A DNA stretch of 26,061 nt from DTNV01 sp964388435 (GTDB lineage Archaea > Micrarchaeota > Micrarchaeia > Norongarragalinales > UBA8480): assembly GCA_964388435.1 (NCBI GenBank), contig CAYMAH010000014.1, positions 1 through 26,061 on the forward strand. Reading direction: 5' to 3'. The notes beneath the pieces are model-generated. The model had not been told where the DNA came from. It saw only the letters and a program-made list of their open reading frames with translations, and made no database searches. This document shows positions 14,401-22,552 of this stretch, piece by piece (the first letter of the stretch is position 1; every line of letters begins with the position of its first letter). The position numbers were made by a program, and so were the translations under genes.

Positions 14401-15786
14401 TCACCATTTCTCCTCCAGCAGCTTAAGGTCTTGAGAAAACAAGTCGCGAATGTCGGTTATTCCAAGGTTTGGCATTGCAAGTCTGTCAATTCCAATCCCC
14501 CACGCTAGAACAGGAACGTTCACTCCAAGAGGTTTTGTCACTTCGGGTCTGAAAATACCTGCACCTCCAATTTCAATCCATCCTCTGCTTGGAATTTCAA
14601 CGAAAAACTCAACGCTAGGTTCTGTGAAAGGGAAGTAGGATGGGACAAATTTGACTCTTTTTGCCTTTGCTATGTCAACCGCAAATTGCTTCAGATATCC
14701 AAGCAACTGCCTGAAGTTAACGCTCTCATCGGCAACAATGCCCTCACACTGATAGAACTCTATGAAGTGCTTCCAGTCGATCTCGTCAGGCCTGAAAACC
14801 CTGCTTATGCTGAAAAGCTTTTCAGGGGGCTTTAACCCTTTTATCATGTTCCTGGCGCTTATAGCGGTTCCCTGAGATCTTAGTATCAATTGTGAAGCGG
14901 TTTTCTCGCTCCACTCGTATCTCCAGCCTTTGCTTCCTTCAATTCCTGTTTCATGCGTTTTTTTTACTCTCTGCGTCAGGCTTTCATCCTCCAAGATTCC
15001 AAGCTGAGGCTCTTTAACCCTGAAAATGTCGTGCATTTCTCTAGAGGGGTGGTCCTGAGCCATGAACAACGCATCAAGATTGTAAAATTCAAGCTCTACA
15101 AGAGGGCCGTGGGTTTCTTTAAAGCCGAGTGATATCAGTTCTTCTTTTATTCTTTGCAGGAATTCAAGATAAGCCTGTTTTTTTCCGGTTTGAATCGGTG
15201 CGATTAAAGTCTTGACATCATATTCCTTCAACTTAACGTTTTTCCACTCTCCTGTCTTAATCATTTCAGGGGTTAGTTGAGTGGCTTCGGCTTCGGCCTT
15301 CAACCCGGTCTTCCTTACGAAAATCTTCTTCACTGTATGAGTCTCGCACAAACCCCTCTTCTCAAGGATGGAAACGTTTTCTGAAATTCCCTTTTCACTC
15401 AATTCTTTCAATGCCTTGTCAGAAACGAAGTTTTCCTTTAATTTTTTTATTTTTCCCTTAAAGTCAATCGTCTTAAACTCCTTGCTCCACTTTATCGCTA
15501 TCGCTTTTTCCTCGTCGCTCAAACCGCTTTTTTTCAAAGCGCCGCTCAAAACATCCCCGTCCTCGGTTTTATCGTAAAGCCTTTTCTCGGGAGTTCCCTT
15601 TTCAAGGTATTCCAAACCCTCTTTTGTCAACTTTGCTTTTTTCTCTTCGGTCCACTTCAGTTCAACAAGATTCTTCTGCTCAAGCATCTGAACCTGGCTT
15701 GAAATTGAGCTTTCAGGCACGCCTGTTTTTGAAGATAAGGTTGAAACTTCAATCCAGTCTTTTGCAATAAAATCCAGCAAGTCCAT
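14401..15786 (-). CDS. pheS: Phenylalanyl-tRNA synthetase alpha subunit
   Basis: Catalytic subunit that charges tRNA(Phe). 461 aa. The N-terminal ~200 residues are winged-helix-like tRNA-binding modules (LSSKTGVPESSISSQVQMLEQ at about 17-37), typical of archaeal/eukaryotic PheS. The class II core has HPSREMHDIF (246-255), LRSQGTAISAR (302-312), motif 2 FSISRVFRPDEIDWKHF (325-341), and motif 3 GIGIDRLAM (430-438). GTGAAG precedes ATG 15786. It lies 12 bp after the adenosine-specific kinase and overlaps the pheT ribosome site, so kinase-pheS-pheT is one operon. A frameshifted partial homolog lies at 4250-4617. Confidence 0.96.
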   Translation of the reverse strand: MDLLDFIAKDWIEVSTLSSKTGVPESSISSQVQMLEQKNLVELKWTEEKKAKLTKEGLEYLEKGTPEKRLYDKTEDGDVLSGALKKSGLSDEEKAIAIKWSKEFKTIDFKGKIKKLKENFVSDKALKELSEKGISENVSILEKRGLCETHTVKKIFVRKTGLKAEAEATQLTPEMIKTGEWKNVKLKEYDVKTLIAPIQTGKKQAYLEFLQRIKEELISLGFKETHGPLVELEFYNLDALFMAQDHPSREMHDIFRVKEPQLGILEDESLTQRVKKTHETGIEGSKGWRYEWSEKTASQLILRSQGTAISARNMIKGLKPPEKLFSISRVFRPDEIDWKHFIEFYQCEGIVADESVNFRQLLGYLKQFAVDIAKAKRVKFVPSYFPFTEPSVEFFVEIPSRGWIEIGGAGIFRPEVTKPLGVNVPVLAWGIGIDRLAMPNLGITDIRDLFSQDLKLLEEKW

Positions 15787-15798
15787 TTTTCTTCACTT

Positions 15799-16281
15799 TC
15801 AAAGTTTGTACTTGAATTTTCTCATCAACTCCCTTCTTTCTGTTTTATGCTTTTCATCCTCCACTGCCTTTGGCTTGAAGCCGTCCACAACTCCTAAAAC
15901 GCTTCTACCCTGACTTGTTTCTGTTATTATTATCTGAATAGGGTTAGCGGTTGCGCATAAAACATTGCAAACCTCGCTCGTGTTCTTAATCCTGTTCAAA
16001 ACGTTTATCGGATAAGCGTTTTTTATCAAAACAACAAAAAAATGGCCCGCTCCCACTTGCAATGCTATTTTCTCGCATTCTTTTCTCAACTCTTCATCAT
16101 TCCCTTCGCTTCTCACCAAACAATCGCCCGAAGCCTCGTTGAAAGCCAACCCGAACTTGATGGAAGTGGATGATTCCGCCAGAGTTTCGTACAAATCCAC
16201 GGCTGTTTTGATGAAATGCGTTGTTCCGCATATAACGTTGCAGTCCTTAGGAGTTTTAATGTCTTCAACCTTCAATTCCAT
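15799..16281 (-). CDS. Adenosine-specific kinase family protein (PF04008/COG1839)
   Basis: 160 aa, the normal full length of this mainly archaeal family, described as adenosine-specific kinase. Conserved blocks: CGTTHFIKTAVDLYETL (18-34), KFGLAFNEASGDCLVR (42-57), GAGHFFVVL (77-85), YPINVLNRIK (89-98), CATANPIQIIITET, GRSVLGVVDG, and a terminal RELMRKFKYKL. The enzyme is thought to bind and phosphorylate adenosine; the physiological role is poorly settled. GAGGTT lies about 7 bp before the ATG. First gene of the pheS-pheT operon. The start of a paralogous copy (MDLKIEDIKIPK) survives at 4582-4617 beside a pheS remnant, so the kinase-pheS linkage is older than that decay event. Confidence 0.9.
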   Translation of the reverse strand: MELKVEDIKTPKDCNVICGTTHFIKTAVDLYETLAESSTSIKFGLAFNEASGDCLVRSEGNDEELRKECEKIALQVGAGHFFVVLIKNAYPINVLNRIKNTSEVCNVLCATANPIQIIITETSQGRSVLGVVDGFKPKAVEDEKHKTERRELMRKFKYKL

Positions 16282-16502
16282 TATTCAAAACCTCTTTTTA
16301 ATTTAATGACCGTTCAGATTTTTAATATTATGTTATTTTTTTTTTATTTAATATTGGTGAGAAAAAGTTTTGATTATTATAATTTGGTCTTTTTTTACGA
16401 CGGTTTAAGTAGTAACGTTTTGATAACAAAAAAGTTTATTAATAATATTAATTAAAAAGAGTAGTTGCTTTAAGATTTTAAAAAAAGTAAAGTGTGTTTT
16501 GA

Positions 16503-17468
16503 ATGAACGTTATCGAGGTTAAAAACCTTACAAAGAAGTTTGACGGTTTCACCGCGGTTAACGGGATAAACTTTAGCGTTGAGAAGGGAGAGATTTTGGG
16601 TTTGCTTGGGCCTAACGGCGCTGGCAAAACAACCACTCTTTCAATGCTGGCCACTCTCGTGAAACCAACTTCGGGAAGCGCCACTGTTAATGGTTTTGAC
16701 GTTTACAAGCACCCGTCAATGGTTAGAAAATCCATAGGCTTTGTTTTCCAGGACCCGAGTTCTGACGACACTCTCACTGGGAAGGAAAATCTTTACCTGC
16801 ACGGCTTGATGTACGGAGTGGACGGCATACAAAAAAAAATCGAAATGGTTCTAAAACTTGTCGACCTTACAGACAAGAAGGACGAGCTTGTCAAAAACTA
16901 TTCAGGGGGGATGAGAAGAAGGCTGGAGTTGGCGAGAGGCTTGCTTCACGAGCCCAAAATATTGTTTTTGGACGAGCCCACTCTTGGCCTTGACCCGCAA
17001 ACAAGAATCAACTTGTGGAATTATATTAAAAAGCTTTCAAGAGAAGGAAACGTCAGCGTTATAATAACCACCCACTACATGGACGAGGCTGAATCGCTTT
17101 GCGATAGGATTGCGATAATAGACCATGGAAAGATAGTGGCGATGGACTCTCCAGACAATCTCAAAAAAAAGATAGGGGGATATATTGTAAGGCTTAAAAT
17201 ACAAAAGCCAAATACCAAGGGTATTAAAAAACTGAAATTCGTTAAGAAAATCAAAAAGGAAGATGATTTCATAGCGTTGACTGTTTTAAATCCGGGCGTT
17301 CACCTTCAAGAACTGTTGAAGGTCGTGGGAAAGGTTGAAGAAGTGGAGTTGAGGCCCCCTACATTGAACGATGTTTTCCTGCATTATACCGGGCGGGGCA
17401 TAAGAGAGGCTGAAGCTGAGGGGGGTTGGGCTGAAAGGTCAATGAACTATAGTGGTAGGTCAACATGA
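16503..17468 (+). CDS. ABC transporter ATP-binding protein (DrrA-like, ABC-2 exporter)
   Basis: 321-aa cytoplasmic ATPase that would drive the permease encoded next. Walker A GPNGAGKTT (36-44), Q-loop in FVFQDPSSDDTL, signature SGGMRRRLELARG (134-146), Walker B ILFLDEPTLGLD, and switch His in TTHYMDEAE. The last ~80 residues resemble the C-terminal extension of DrrA-type exporters, ending in an unusual short tail (REAEAEGGWAERS). Such pairs export drugs, lipids or other hydrophobic compounds; the substrate is not evident. An AT-rich box (ATTTTAAAAAAAG) sits about 20-25 bp before the ATG. Its stop overlaps the permease start (ATGA). Confidence 0.93.
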   Translation: MNVIEVKNLTKKFDGFTAVNGINFSVEKGEILGLLGPNGAGKTTTLSMLATLVKPTSGSATVNGFDVYKHPSMVRKSIGFVFQDPSSDDTLTGKENLYLHGLMYGVDGIQKKIEMVLKLVDLTDKKDELVKNYSGGMRRRLELARGLLHEPKILFLDEPTLGLDPQTRINLWNYIKKLSREGNVSVIITTHYMDEAESLCDRIAIIDHGKIVAMDSPDNLKKKIGGYIVRLKIQKPNTKGIKKLKFVKKIKKEDDFIALTVLNPGVHLQELLKVVGKVEEVELRPPTLNDVFLHYTGRGIREAEAEGGWAERSMNYSGRST

Positions 17469-18226
17469 GCGAGTTAACGGGATTATATGCATTGTGGTAT
17501 CGAGAATTCAAGGTTTACTTGCGTGAAAGGTCAAGAATAGTGTCTTCGATAATCAACCCTTTGATGTGGCTAGTGGTTTTCGGAACTGGTATTGGAGCCA
17601 GCATAAGCCTTGGGTCGATTCACGTGCAAAACTACCAGCAGTTCATATTCCCGGGAATCATAACAATGGCCATTCTTTTCAGTTCCATTTTCTTCGGTGT
17701 TTATATTGTCTGGGATAAGAAGATTGACTTTCTAAAGGAGGTTTTAATCTCCCCCTTGACTAGAAGCACCATTTTCTTCGGAAAGGTTTTGGGAGGAACC
17801 ACGGACGGTCTGATTCAGTCTCTTATTCTGATAGTTTTAGGATTGTTGTTCTTTGCGATAAGCTTCACTGTTTCAAGTTTTATTCTAACTCTAATTCTTG
17901 TTTTTCTTTTAACTGTCGGGGTGGTTAGCATTGGTTTGAGCATAGGGGCCTACATGAGCAGTCCCGAGGGTTTTGGGTTGATTTCAAGTTTCGTGGTATT
18001 CCCTCTTTTCTTTTTAAGCGGTGCTTTGTTTCCGGTTTCAAACCTTCCGGGTTGGATGAGTTTCATAGTTGACGTTAACCCCTTAACTTACGGGGTGGAC
18101 GGTTTGAGAGGAGTGATTCTAGGCGTTACGACCTTCGGGTTGGCTTACGATTTTGTGATTTTGATAGTTTTCGACATTATAATGATAGCGATCGGAAGTT
18201 ACTCCTTCAACAAAATGAAAATATAG
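17465..18226 (+). CDS. ABC-2 type transporter permease
   Basis: 253-aa membrane protein with about six transmembrane segments and the ABC-2 layout: N-terminal cytoplasmic helix (LYALWYREFKVYLRERSR), a long first loop with FIFPGIITMAILFSSIFFG, a coupling-helix-like segment (REVLISP-like: KEVLISPLTRS), and the conserved end SGALFPVSNLPGWM, then NPLTYGVDGLRGV. It pairs with the ATPase it overlaps by 4 bp and is the last gene of a two-gene operon. It converges with sepF, 5 bp between stops. Confidence 0.93.
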   Translation: MSELTGLYALWYREFKVYLRERSRIVSSIINPLMWLVVFGTGIGASISLGSIHVQNYQQFIFPGIITMAILFSSIFFGVYIVWDKKIDFLKEVLISPLTRSTIFFGKVLGGTTDGLIQSLILIVLGLLFFAISFTVSSFILTLILVFLLTVGVVSIGLSIGAYMSSPEGFGLISSFVVFPLFFLSGALFPVSNLPGWMSFIVDVNPLTYGVDGLRGVILGVTTFGLAYDFVILIVFDIIMIAIGSYSFNKMKI

Positions 18227-18231
18227 GAAAA

Positions 18232-18588
18232 TCAAACTGCTTTTCTCTTTTTAACTATTTTAACGTTAGCGGGCGTGACAATCATCTTGTCCTCTGAAAT
18301 CATCGCGAGATCCCCGTTCATTTTTCTTATCTCGCTGTTCAGGGTTTGAATAACCTGCTTGAGCTTGTAGGGGTTTTTAAGCATAGGAGCTATGCTAAGC
18401 AAAACAACGTTTTTGTTTCTCAACTCGCTTTCAACTATCTTCAAGTCACCCTCCTGTGAAAGTGATATTGGTTTAACGTAGAAATCCGCTTTTTCGTGAA
18501 CCGCGTCTATTTCTTCAACATCGCTGCTTTTCATGAAGTCTTCCAACCCCATGTTTTCTTTTTTAAAGAACTTATCCAAAAAACTCAT
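18232..18588 (-). CDS. sepF: SepF-like cell division protein
   Basis: 118 aa. SepF anchors FtsZ to the membrane in many archaea and in Gram-positive bacteria. The N-terminus MSFLDKFFKKE is the expected short amphipathic membrane-binding helix, followed by an acidic linker. The SepF core (about 40-115) shows YVKPISLSQEGDLKIVESELR, NKNVVLLSIAPM, and SEIRKMNGDLAMISEDKMIVTP. The frame extends to GTG 18597, but that GTG is inside AGGTGAT, which is the ribosome site of ATG 18588, so I use the ATG. It diverges from the P-type ATPase with about 75 bp between starts. ftsZ is not in the window. Confidence 0.88.
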   Translation of the reverse strand: MSFLDKFFKKENMGLEDFMKSSDVEEIDAVHEKADFYVKPISLSQEGDLKIVESELRNKNVVLLSIAPMLKNPYKLKQVIQTLNSEIRKMNGDLAMISEDKMIVTPANVKIVKKRKAV

Positions 18589-18592
18589 TTTT

Positions 18593-18599
18593 ATCACCT
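18593..18599 (-). promoter_or_regulatory. Ribosome-binding site deciding the sepF start
   Basis: AGGTGAT on the minus strand sits 4 nt before ATG 18588. It contains the alternative GTG start, which is therefore unlikely. Confidence 0.7.
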
Positions 18600-18663
18600 A
18601 AAAGTATTATTGCTTTAAACATACACGCTCAATATTTTAAATATTGCGTTTTAATTAAATCTC

Positions 18664-21177
18664 ATGAACGCGTGGAATTTAACGCCAGAAGAAGTTTTGA
18701 GAGAGCTTAACTCAAGACAGGAGGGGTTAAGCTGGGAAGAAGCAAAAAAGAGGGTTGAAAAAGAAGAGGTAAAGAAAAGCGGTGGTTTCATAGAAATTTT
18801 TTTAAAGGAAGTTACCGAGCCAATGATCCTACTTTTATTGTTTATAGGCGTGTTGTATAGCTTTTGGGGCGGTTTGATAGACGCTTTGACTATTTTTATT
18901 ATAATAACAATTTTGGTTTTAGTCGAGGTTTGGAATGAGTTTAACGCCAAGAAGATTATAAACTCGCTTAAAGAATTATCCTCTTCAACGAGCATAGTTA
19001 TTAGGAGCGGGGTTAATGTTGAAGTCAAAAGAGATGAAATAGTAAGGGGAGACGTGGTTTTATTGAAAGCCGGGAACAGGATTCCAGCCGACTGCAGGCT
19101 TTTGGAGGCAAATTCTCTTGAAATTGACGAATCCATTCTGACTGGAGAGAGTTTTTCTGTTGAGAAGAACATTGAAAAAATAAATGGAGAAGCTCCTGTT
19201 TCTGAGAGAATAAACATGGTTTACTCCGGTACTTTGGTTGTCAATGGAATTGGCAAAGCGGTTGCTGTTGAAATTGGAAGTAAAACAGAGGTTGGAAGGA
19301 TTCAGAAGCTTTCTGGCGAGATTAAAGAACCCAGAACATTCATCCAGCTTTTGATGAAAAAGCTTGTCAAGATGGTGCTTTTAATTTCAATAGCGGCAAG
19401 TTTTACGGTCACTGTTTTAGCGATTCTTGAAGGGCAGAACATTCAAAAAATGATTTTAACTGGTTTCAGCCTCGCCTTTGCGACCATTCCCGAAGAGCTG
19501 CCCATTGTAATTGTGATGATGCTTGCTGTTACGGCTTACACTCTGACAAAGCGGAAGCTTTTTGTCAAAAATCTAAGGGGTTTAGAAACGCTTGCAGGGA
19601 TCACCGTTATAGCCACCGATAAAACAGGCACTATAACTCAGGGCAGGATGAGTCTTGAAGAGGTTTACGTTGATGATGAAATTAAAAAATTTGATGATTT
19701 TAGAAGCGAAGGCATTGAAAAGATTTTGGAGATAGGCGCGAGTATCAACTACGCTGTGAAGCTTGAAAATGGTTGGAGTGGCGACCCGATTGATGTTGAA
19801 ATGCAAGGATTGTCAAAGCCTAAAACCACTCTCGAAAGGCAGTTTCCTCTTGAAGGGGGGGTTTTAAGCCAGATAAGATTTAACGAGAAAAGATTTGTTT
19901 TTGTCAAGGGAGCTCCTGAAAGAATTCTTGAAAAAAGCGGTTTTATTAACGGAAAGAAGAAAACCGCCGGTAAAGAGGAGAAAGTAAAAAAGGCCATTGA
20001 GAGTATGACTGAAAAGGGCTTGAGGGTTATAGGTTTTGCTTATCGGGAGATTGGAAAAGAAGTGGAAAGAAATGAAGTGGAAAAGAATCTTGATTTTGCG
20101 GGGCTTGCAGGCTTTATTGACCCTCCAAGACCAGAAGTTGCAAATTCTATAGCAAGCGCTGAAAAAGCCGGGGTTAAAATAGTAATGATAACCGGAGACC
20201 ATCCTTTGACTGCCATGGCACTTGCTGAAAAGGTGGGTTTGAAGGGCGGTTTTATAACCGGCGCTGAAATTGATGGTTTAAGCGAAGAGGAGTTTTTGAA
20301 AAAAACGGGTAAAATTAGGGTTTACGCTCGTATTAATCCCGAACAAAAGCTCAGGATAGTCAATGCTTTAAAGCAGGAGGGAGGGATAGTGGCGATGACA
20401 GGTGACGGGGTAAACGACGCTCTTGCTTTGAAAGCGGCCGACGTGGGCATTGCATTAGGAAAGGGCAGTGATATAGCCAAGGAAGCCAGCGACATTGTTT
20501 TGGTAGATAATGATTTTTCAACCATTATCGAAGCGGTAAGGCAGGCTAGGAAGGCTTTTGACAACATGCAAAAAGGAATAAAATATTACTTAGCTTGCAA
20601 AACCGCTTTGATTCTTATTTTTATTCTTCCAATCTTATTTGCAATACCACTTCCCCTAGCGCCTATTCAGATTATTTTAATGGAATTGTTCATGGACCTA
20701 GCCGCTTCATCCGCTTATATCTACGAGCCAGAAGAAAAAGATTTAATGATTGAAAAACCTAAAAAGCTTGAAAACTTTCTTGATTTTGGGAATAAAATAG
20801 ACATTATCAAGGGAAGCTTAAGCCTTTTCCTTGCAGTTTCAGTGGTTTATTTCGCTTCTCTTTGGTCAGGAGCTACGATAATTCAAGCTCAGACAGGAGC
20901 TTTGTTCACCTGGCTTTTGGCGCACGTTCTTCTAGCCTTGAATATGAAGTCAAAAAGCAGCCTGTCAAAAACCTGGAATAACAATAAAATCGTCTTGTTT
21001 TGGGCCGCGGGTGTTTTCATGGTGATAACGCTTCTAGCTCTTTTCAACCCTCCAGAGCTTTTCATCTCTAAAATAAACACCGTGGAGTGGTTTTTGATTT
21101 TAGCCAGCGCCATGGTGTTCACTTTTTGGATGGAAGCGGTTAAAAAATTAAAAGCTCAACGCTGGTTGTTTGCCTGA
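18664..21177 (+). CDS. P-type cation-transporting ATPase (P2-like)
   Basis: 837-aa ion pump. The N-terminal cation-ATPase segment (LTPEEVLRELNSRQEGLSWE) is followed by the usual P2 layout: two helices, actuator domain with TGES (160-163), M4 with IPEELP (about 275), phosphorylation site DKTGT (Asp319), KGAPE in the nucleotide domain, MITGDHPLTA, hinge TGDGVNDA (579-586), and about six C-terminal membrane helices. A Ca2+ or similar cation is the likely substrate, but PEELP in place of the PEGLP of Ca2+ pumps, and a sparsely polar M5 (ALILIFILPILF), leave the ion open. It starts close to an AT-rich box, so it may be leaderless. Its 3' end overlaps the next, convergent gene by 22 bp. Confidence 0.93.
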   Translation: MNAWNLTPEEVLRELNSRQEGLSWEEAKKRVEKEEVKKSGGFIEIFLKEVTEPMILLLLFIGVLYSFWGGLIDALTIFIIITILVLVEVWNEFNAKKIINSLKELSSSTSIVIRSGVNVEVKRDEIVRGDVVLLKAGNRIPADCRLLEANSLEIDESILTGESFSVEKNIEKINGEAPVSERINMVYSGTLVVNGIGKAVAVEIGSKTEVGRIQKLSGEIKEPRTFIQLLMKKLVKMVLLISIAASFTVTVLAILEGQNIQKMILTGFSLAFATIPEELPIVIVMMLAVTAYTLTKRKLFVKNLRGLETLAGITVIATDKTGTITQGRMSLEEVYVDDEIKKFDDFRSEGIEKILEIGASINYAVKLENGWSGDPIDVEMQGLSKPKTTLERQFPLEGGVLSQIRFNEKRFVFVKGAPERILEKSGFINGKKKTAGKEEKVKKAIESMTEKGLRVIGFAYREIGKEVERNEVEKNLDFAGLAGFIDPPRPEVANSIASAEKAGVKIVMITGDHPLTAMALAEKVGLKGGFITGAEIDGLSEEEFLKKTGKIRVYARINPEQKLRIVNALKQEGGIVAMTGDGVNDALALKAADVGIALGKGSDIAKEASDIVLVDNDFSTIIEAVRQARKAFDNMQKGIKYYLACKTALILIFILPILFAIPLPLAPIQIILMELFMDLAASSAYIYEPEEKDLMIEKPKKLENFLDFGNKIDIIKGSLSLFLAVSVVYFASLWSGATIIQAQTGALFTWLLAHVLLALNMKSKSSLSKTWNNNKIVLFWAAGVFMVITLLALFNPPELFISKINTVEWFLILASAMVFTFWMEAVKKLKAQRWLFA

Positions 21178-21800
21178 AGAAGGTATGAAGCAAACTTTTC
21201 CTCGGGAACAGCGCCTTCGAATGAAATGCTCTTCTTTCCTTTTATCACCACTTTAGGCACGTTTGAAATCTTGAATTTTTGAATCACGTCATTGAACTCG
21301 TTCGTTTCAATTATAGTAGTTTCAATATTGCCGTTGGTAAAAGCGAATTTGAAAGCGCTTCTGACCATTGAAGGGGAGTAAGGGCAGGTTGGAGTTACGA
21401 AAAGCTTTATTGAAACCGGTTTTTGAACCTTAAGAACCTTGTTTCTCACTTTTTCGTTCAAATGGGTGAAGTTAAAAGAAACGTCAATTATATTTTCAAC
21501 CATAGGCTGGAATTGATACCCTGACGGTGCCCCGTAATATTTGAATTTCATTCCATTTGACTTAAGCATGACGCAGGGGGTTTTCTCCACTTTGTGGGTT
21601 GAAAAAAGAGGGTCTGAAGCGTTGTAAACGCTTAGTTTTATGTTGTCATCAAGTTCTGACACTTCTGTCAGTATTTGCTTTGCGAATTGAGAAAAACCAT
21701 TTAAATAATCCTCAAAAAACATTATTCTCACAGGGTTTTTCATAAGCCCGAACATTTTCTTAACGTCGTTTCTTGTTTTTTCATCCAAAACCCTAGACAA
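21156..21800 (-). CDS. Glutaredoxin-like protein (PDO fold) with degenerate active sites
   Basis: 214 aa with two thioredoxin-fold halves, the layout of archaeal protein disulfide oxidoreductase (PDO). The C-terminal half has LFVTPTCPYSPSMV (about 133-146): CPYS, not the usual CPYC. The N-terminal half has no CxxC where PDO normally does (FEDYLNGFSQFAK), although both cis-Pro loops are kept (KTPCVML and NVPKVVI). A dithiol disulfide oxidase is therefore unlikely; a monothiol, scaffolding or sensing role is possible. TTG start, about 10 nt after a GGTG; the next Met is at residue 16 or later. Confidence 0.8.
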   Translation of the reverse strand: MSRVLDEKTRNDVKKMFGLMKNPVRIMFFEDYLNGFSQFAKQILTEVSELDDNIKLSVYNASDPLFSTHKVEKTPCVMLKSNGMKFKYYGAPSGYQFQPMVENIIDVSFNFTHLNEKVRNKVLKVQKPVSIKLFVTPTCPYSPSMVRSAFKFAFTNGNIETTIIETNEFNDVIQKFKISNVPKVVIKGKKSISFEGAVPEEKFASYLLQANNQR

Positions 21801-22121
21801 TTTAAATCAACACCTTTTTTTCTTAAAAATATAAGCTGATTGTAATTAGAAAGGTTCATTTATAAATATGTTTCGTTTCACTCTTTTTTAAATTTTGCGA
21901 AGTTTCTTGCAAGTAATGTAAAGCTTTTTTTGGTAATTCAACCAAACTTACAAAAGCATTGTATTTTTTCAAAAAATCATCATTCTGTAAGCTTTTTTCA
22001 TAGGTAGTTTTTTATTCTACTTTTTCTAATAATAATAAGCGGTTGGAAAATCGTATAAATTGCCTCCTTTGGGGTTGAACAATAAAATCACCGTATTTAA
22101 AGATTCAACCCCGTCTTCTTT
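21801..22121. other. Intergenic stretch with a possible coding remnant on minus
   Basis: On minus, a frame of about 46 codons (roughly 21856-21999) is open without an ATG and reads like protein (for example NAFVSLVELPKKALHYLQ), ending at a TGA. It could be a small protein starting at TTG or a gene remnant; I recognise no family. The part near 22071-22128 holds inverted repeats listed separately. Otherwise AT-rich. Confidence 0.35.
22071..22112. repeat. 9-bp perfect inverted repeat
   Basis: GGGGTTGAA (22071-22079) pairs perfectly with TTCAACCCC (22104-22112) across a 24-nt AT-rich loop. It lies just past the end of the small coiled-coil gene and is unusually GC-rich for this spacer. It may be a terminator or RNA stem. 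Confidence 0.5.
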
Positions 22122-22128
22122 TTAGAAG
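22115..22128 (-). terminator. Small hairpin at the end of the Lhr-coiled-coil operon
   Basis: CTTCT-TTTT-AGAAG forms a 5-bp stem overlapping the TAA of the coiled-coil gene. With the larger inverted repeat next to it, it may mark the operon's 3' end. There is no long T run on the minus strand, so the call is tentative. Confidence 0.3.
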
Positions 22129-22526
22129 GGTTGTTTTTTTTCATATTCTGATTGAATTATTTTTATTATTTCCATAGCCTCATCATACACCTGATCGACT
22201 TCTTTCTGAAGATTTTCAAAATTATTCTTGAATCCAAGCGCCATTTTATCAATATTTGTTTTCTTTGCCTTGTACTCGTTTTTTTCCACTTCTGATTCTA
22301 TGAACTTTAATTCATAGGAAAGCCTTTCGCTTCTCAAAAACATCTGGCCCGTTTTGCTTGCAAGGCTGAAAATCTTTTTGTTTATCGTATCTGAATAATA
22401 ATGCCGGTCCTCGCTTATAAAATTATGAATGCCCTCTATAAAATCACTCAGGTTTTTAGCCTGCTCTGAACTCAAATCGTACTTAGCCAAAATCTTTTCT
22501 GTTTTCTCGCTTTTTTCTTTTTTCAT
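22122..22526 (-). CDS. Small coiled-coil protein downstream of Lhr helicase
   Basis: 134 aa, highly charged and predicted mostly helical (KSEKTEKILAKYDLSSEQAKN; SYELKFIESEVEKNEYKAKK; NNFENLQKEVDQVYDEAMEII). No signal, membrane segment or metal motif. No family recognised. It begins 26 bp after the Lhr stop on the same strand, so it is almost certainly cotranscribed and may act with or be regulated with the helicase (inference). Confidence 0.65.
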   Translation of the reverse strand: MKKEKSEKTEKILAKYDLSSEQAKNLSDFIEGIHNFISEDRHYYSDTINKKIFSLASKTGQMFLRSERLSYELKFIESEVEKNEYKAKKTNIDKMALGFKNNFENLQKEVDQVYDEAMEIIKIIQSEYEKKQPF

Positions 22527-22552
22527 GAATTATTATTTGACAGTTAAGATTT

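Noticed and set aside
16216..16455. Plus-strand 79-codon frame over the kinase start and its upstream region
   Set aside because: It is antisense to the well-supported adenosine-specific kinase and then runs through AT-rich spacer with low-complexity residues.
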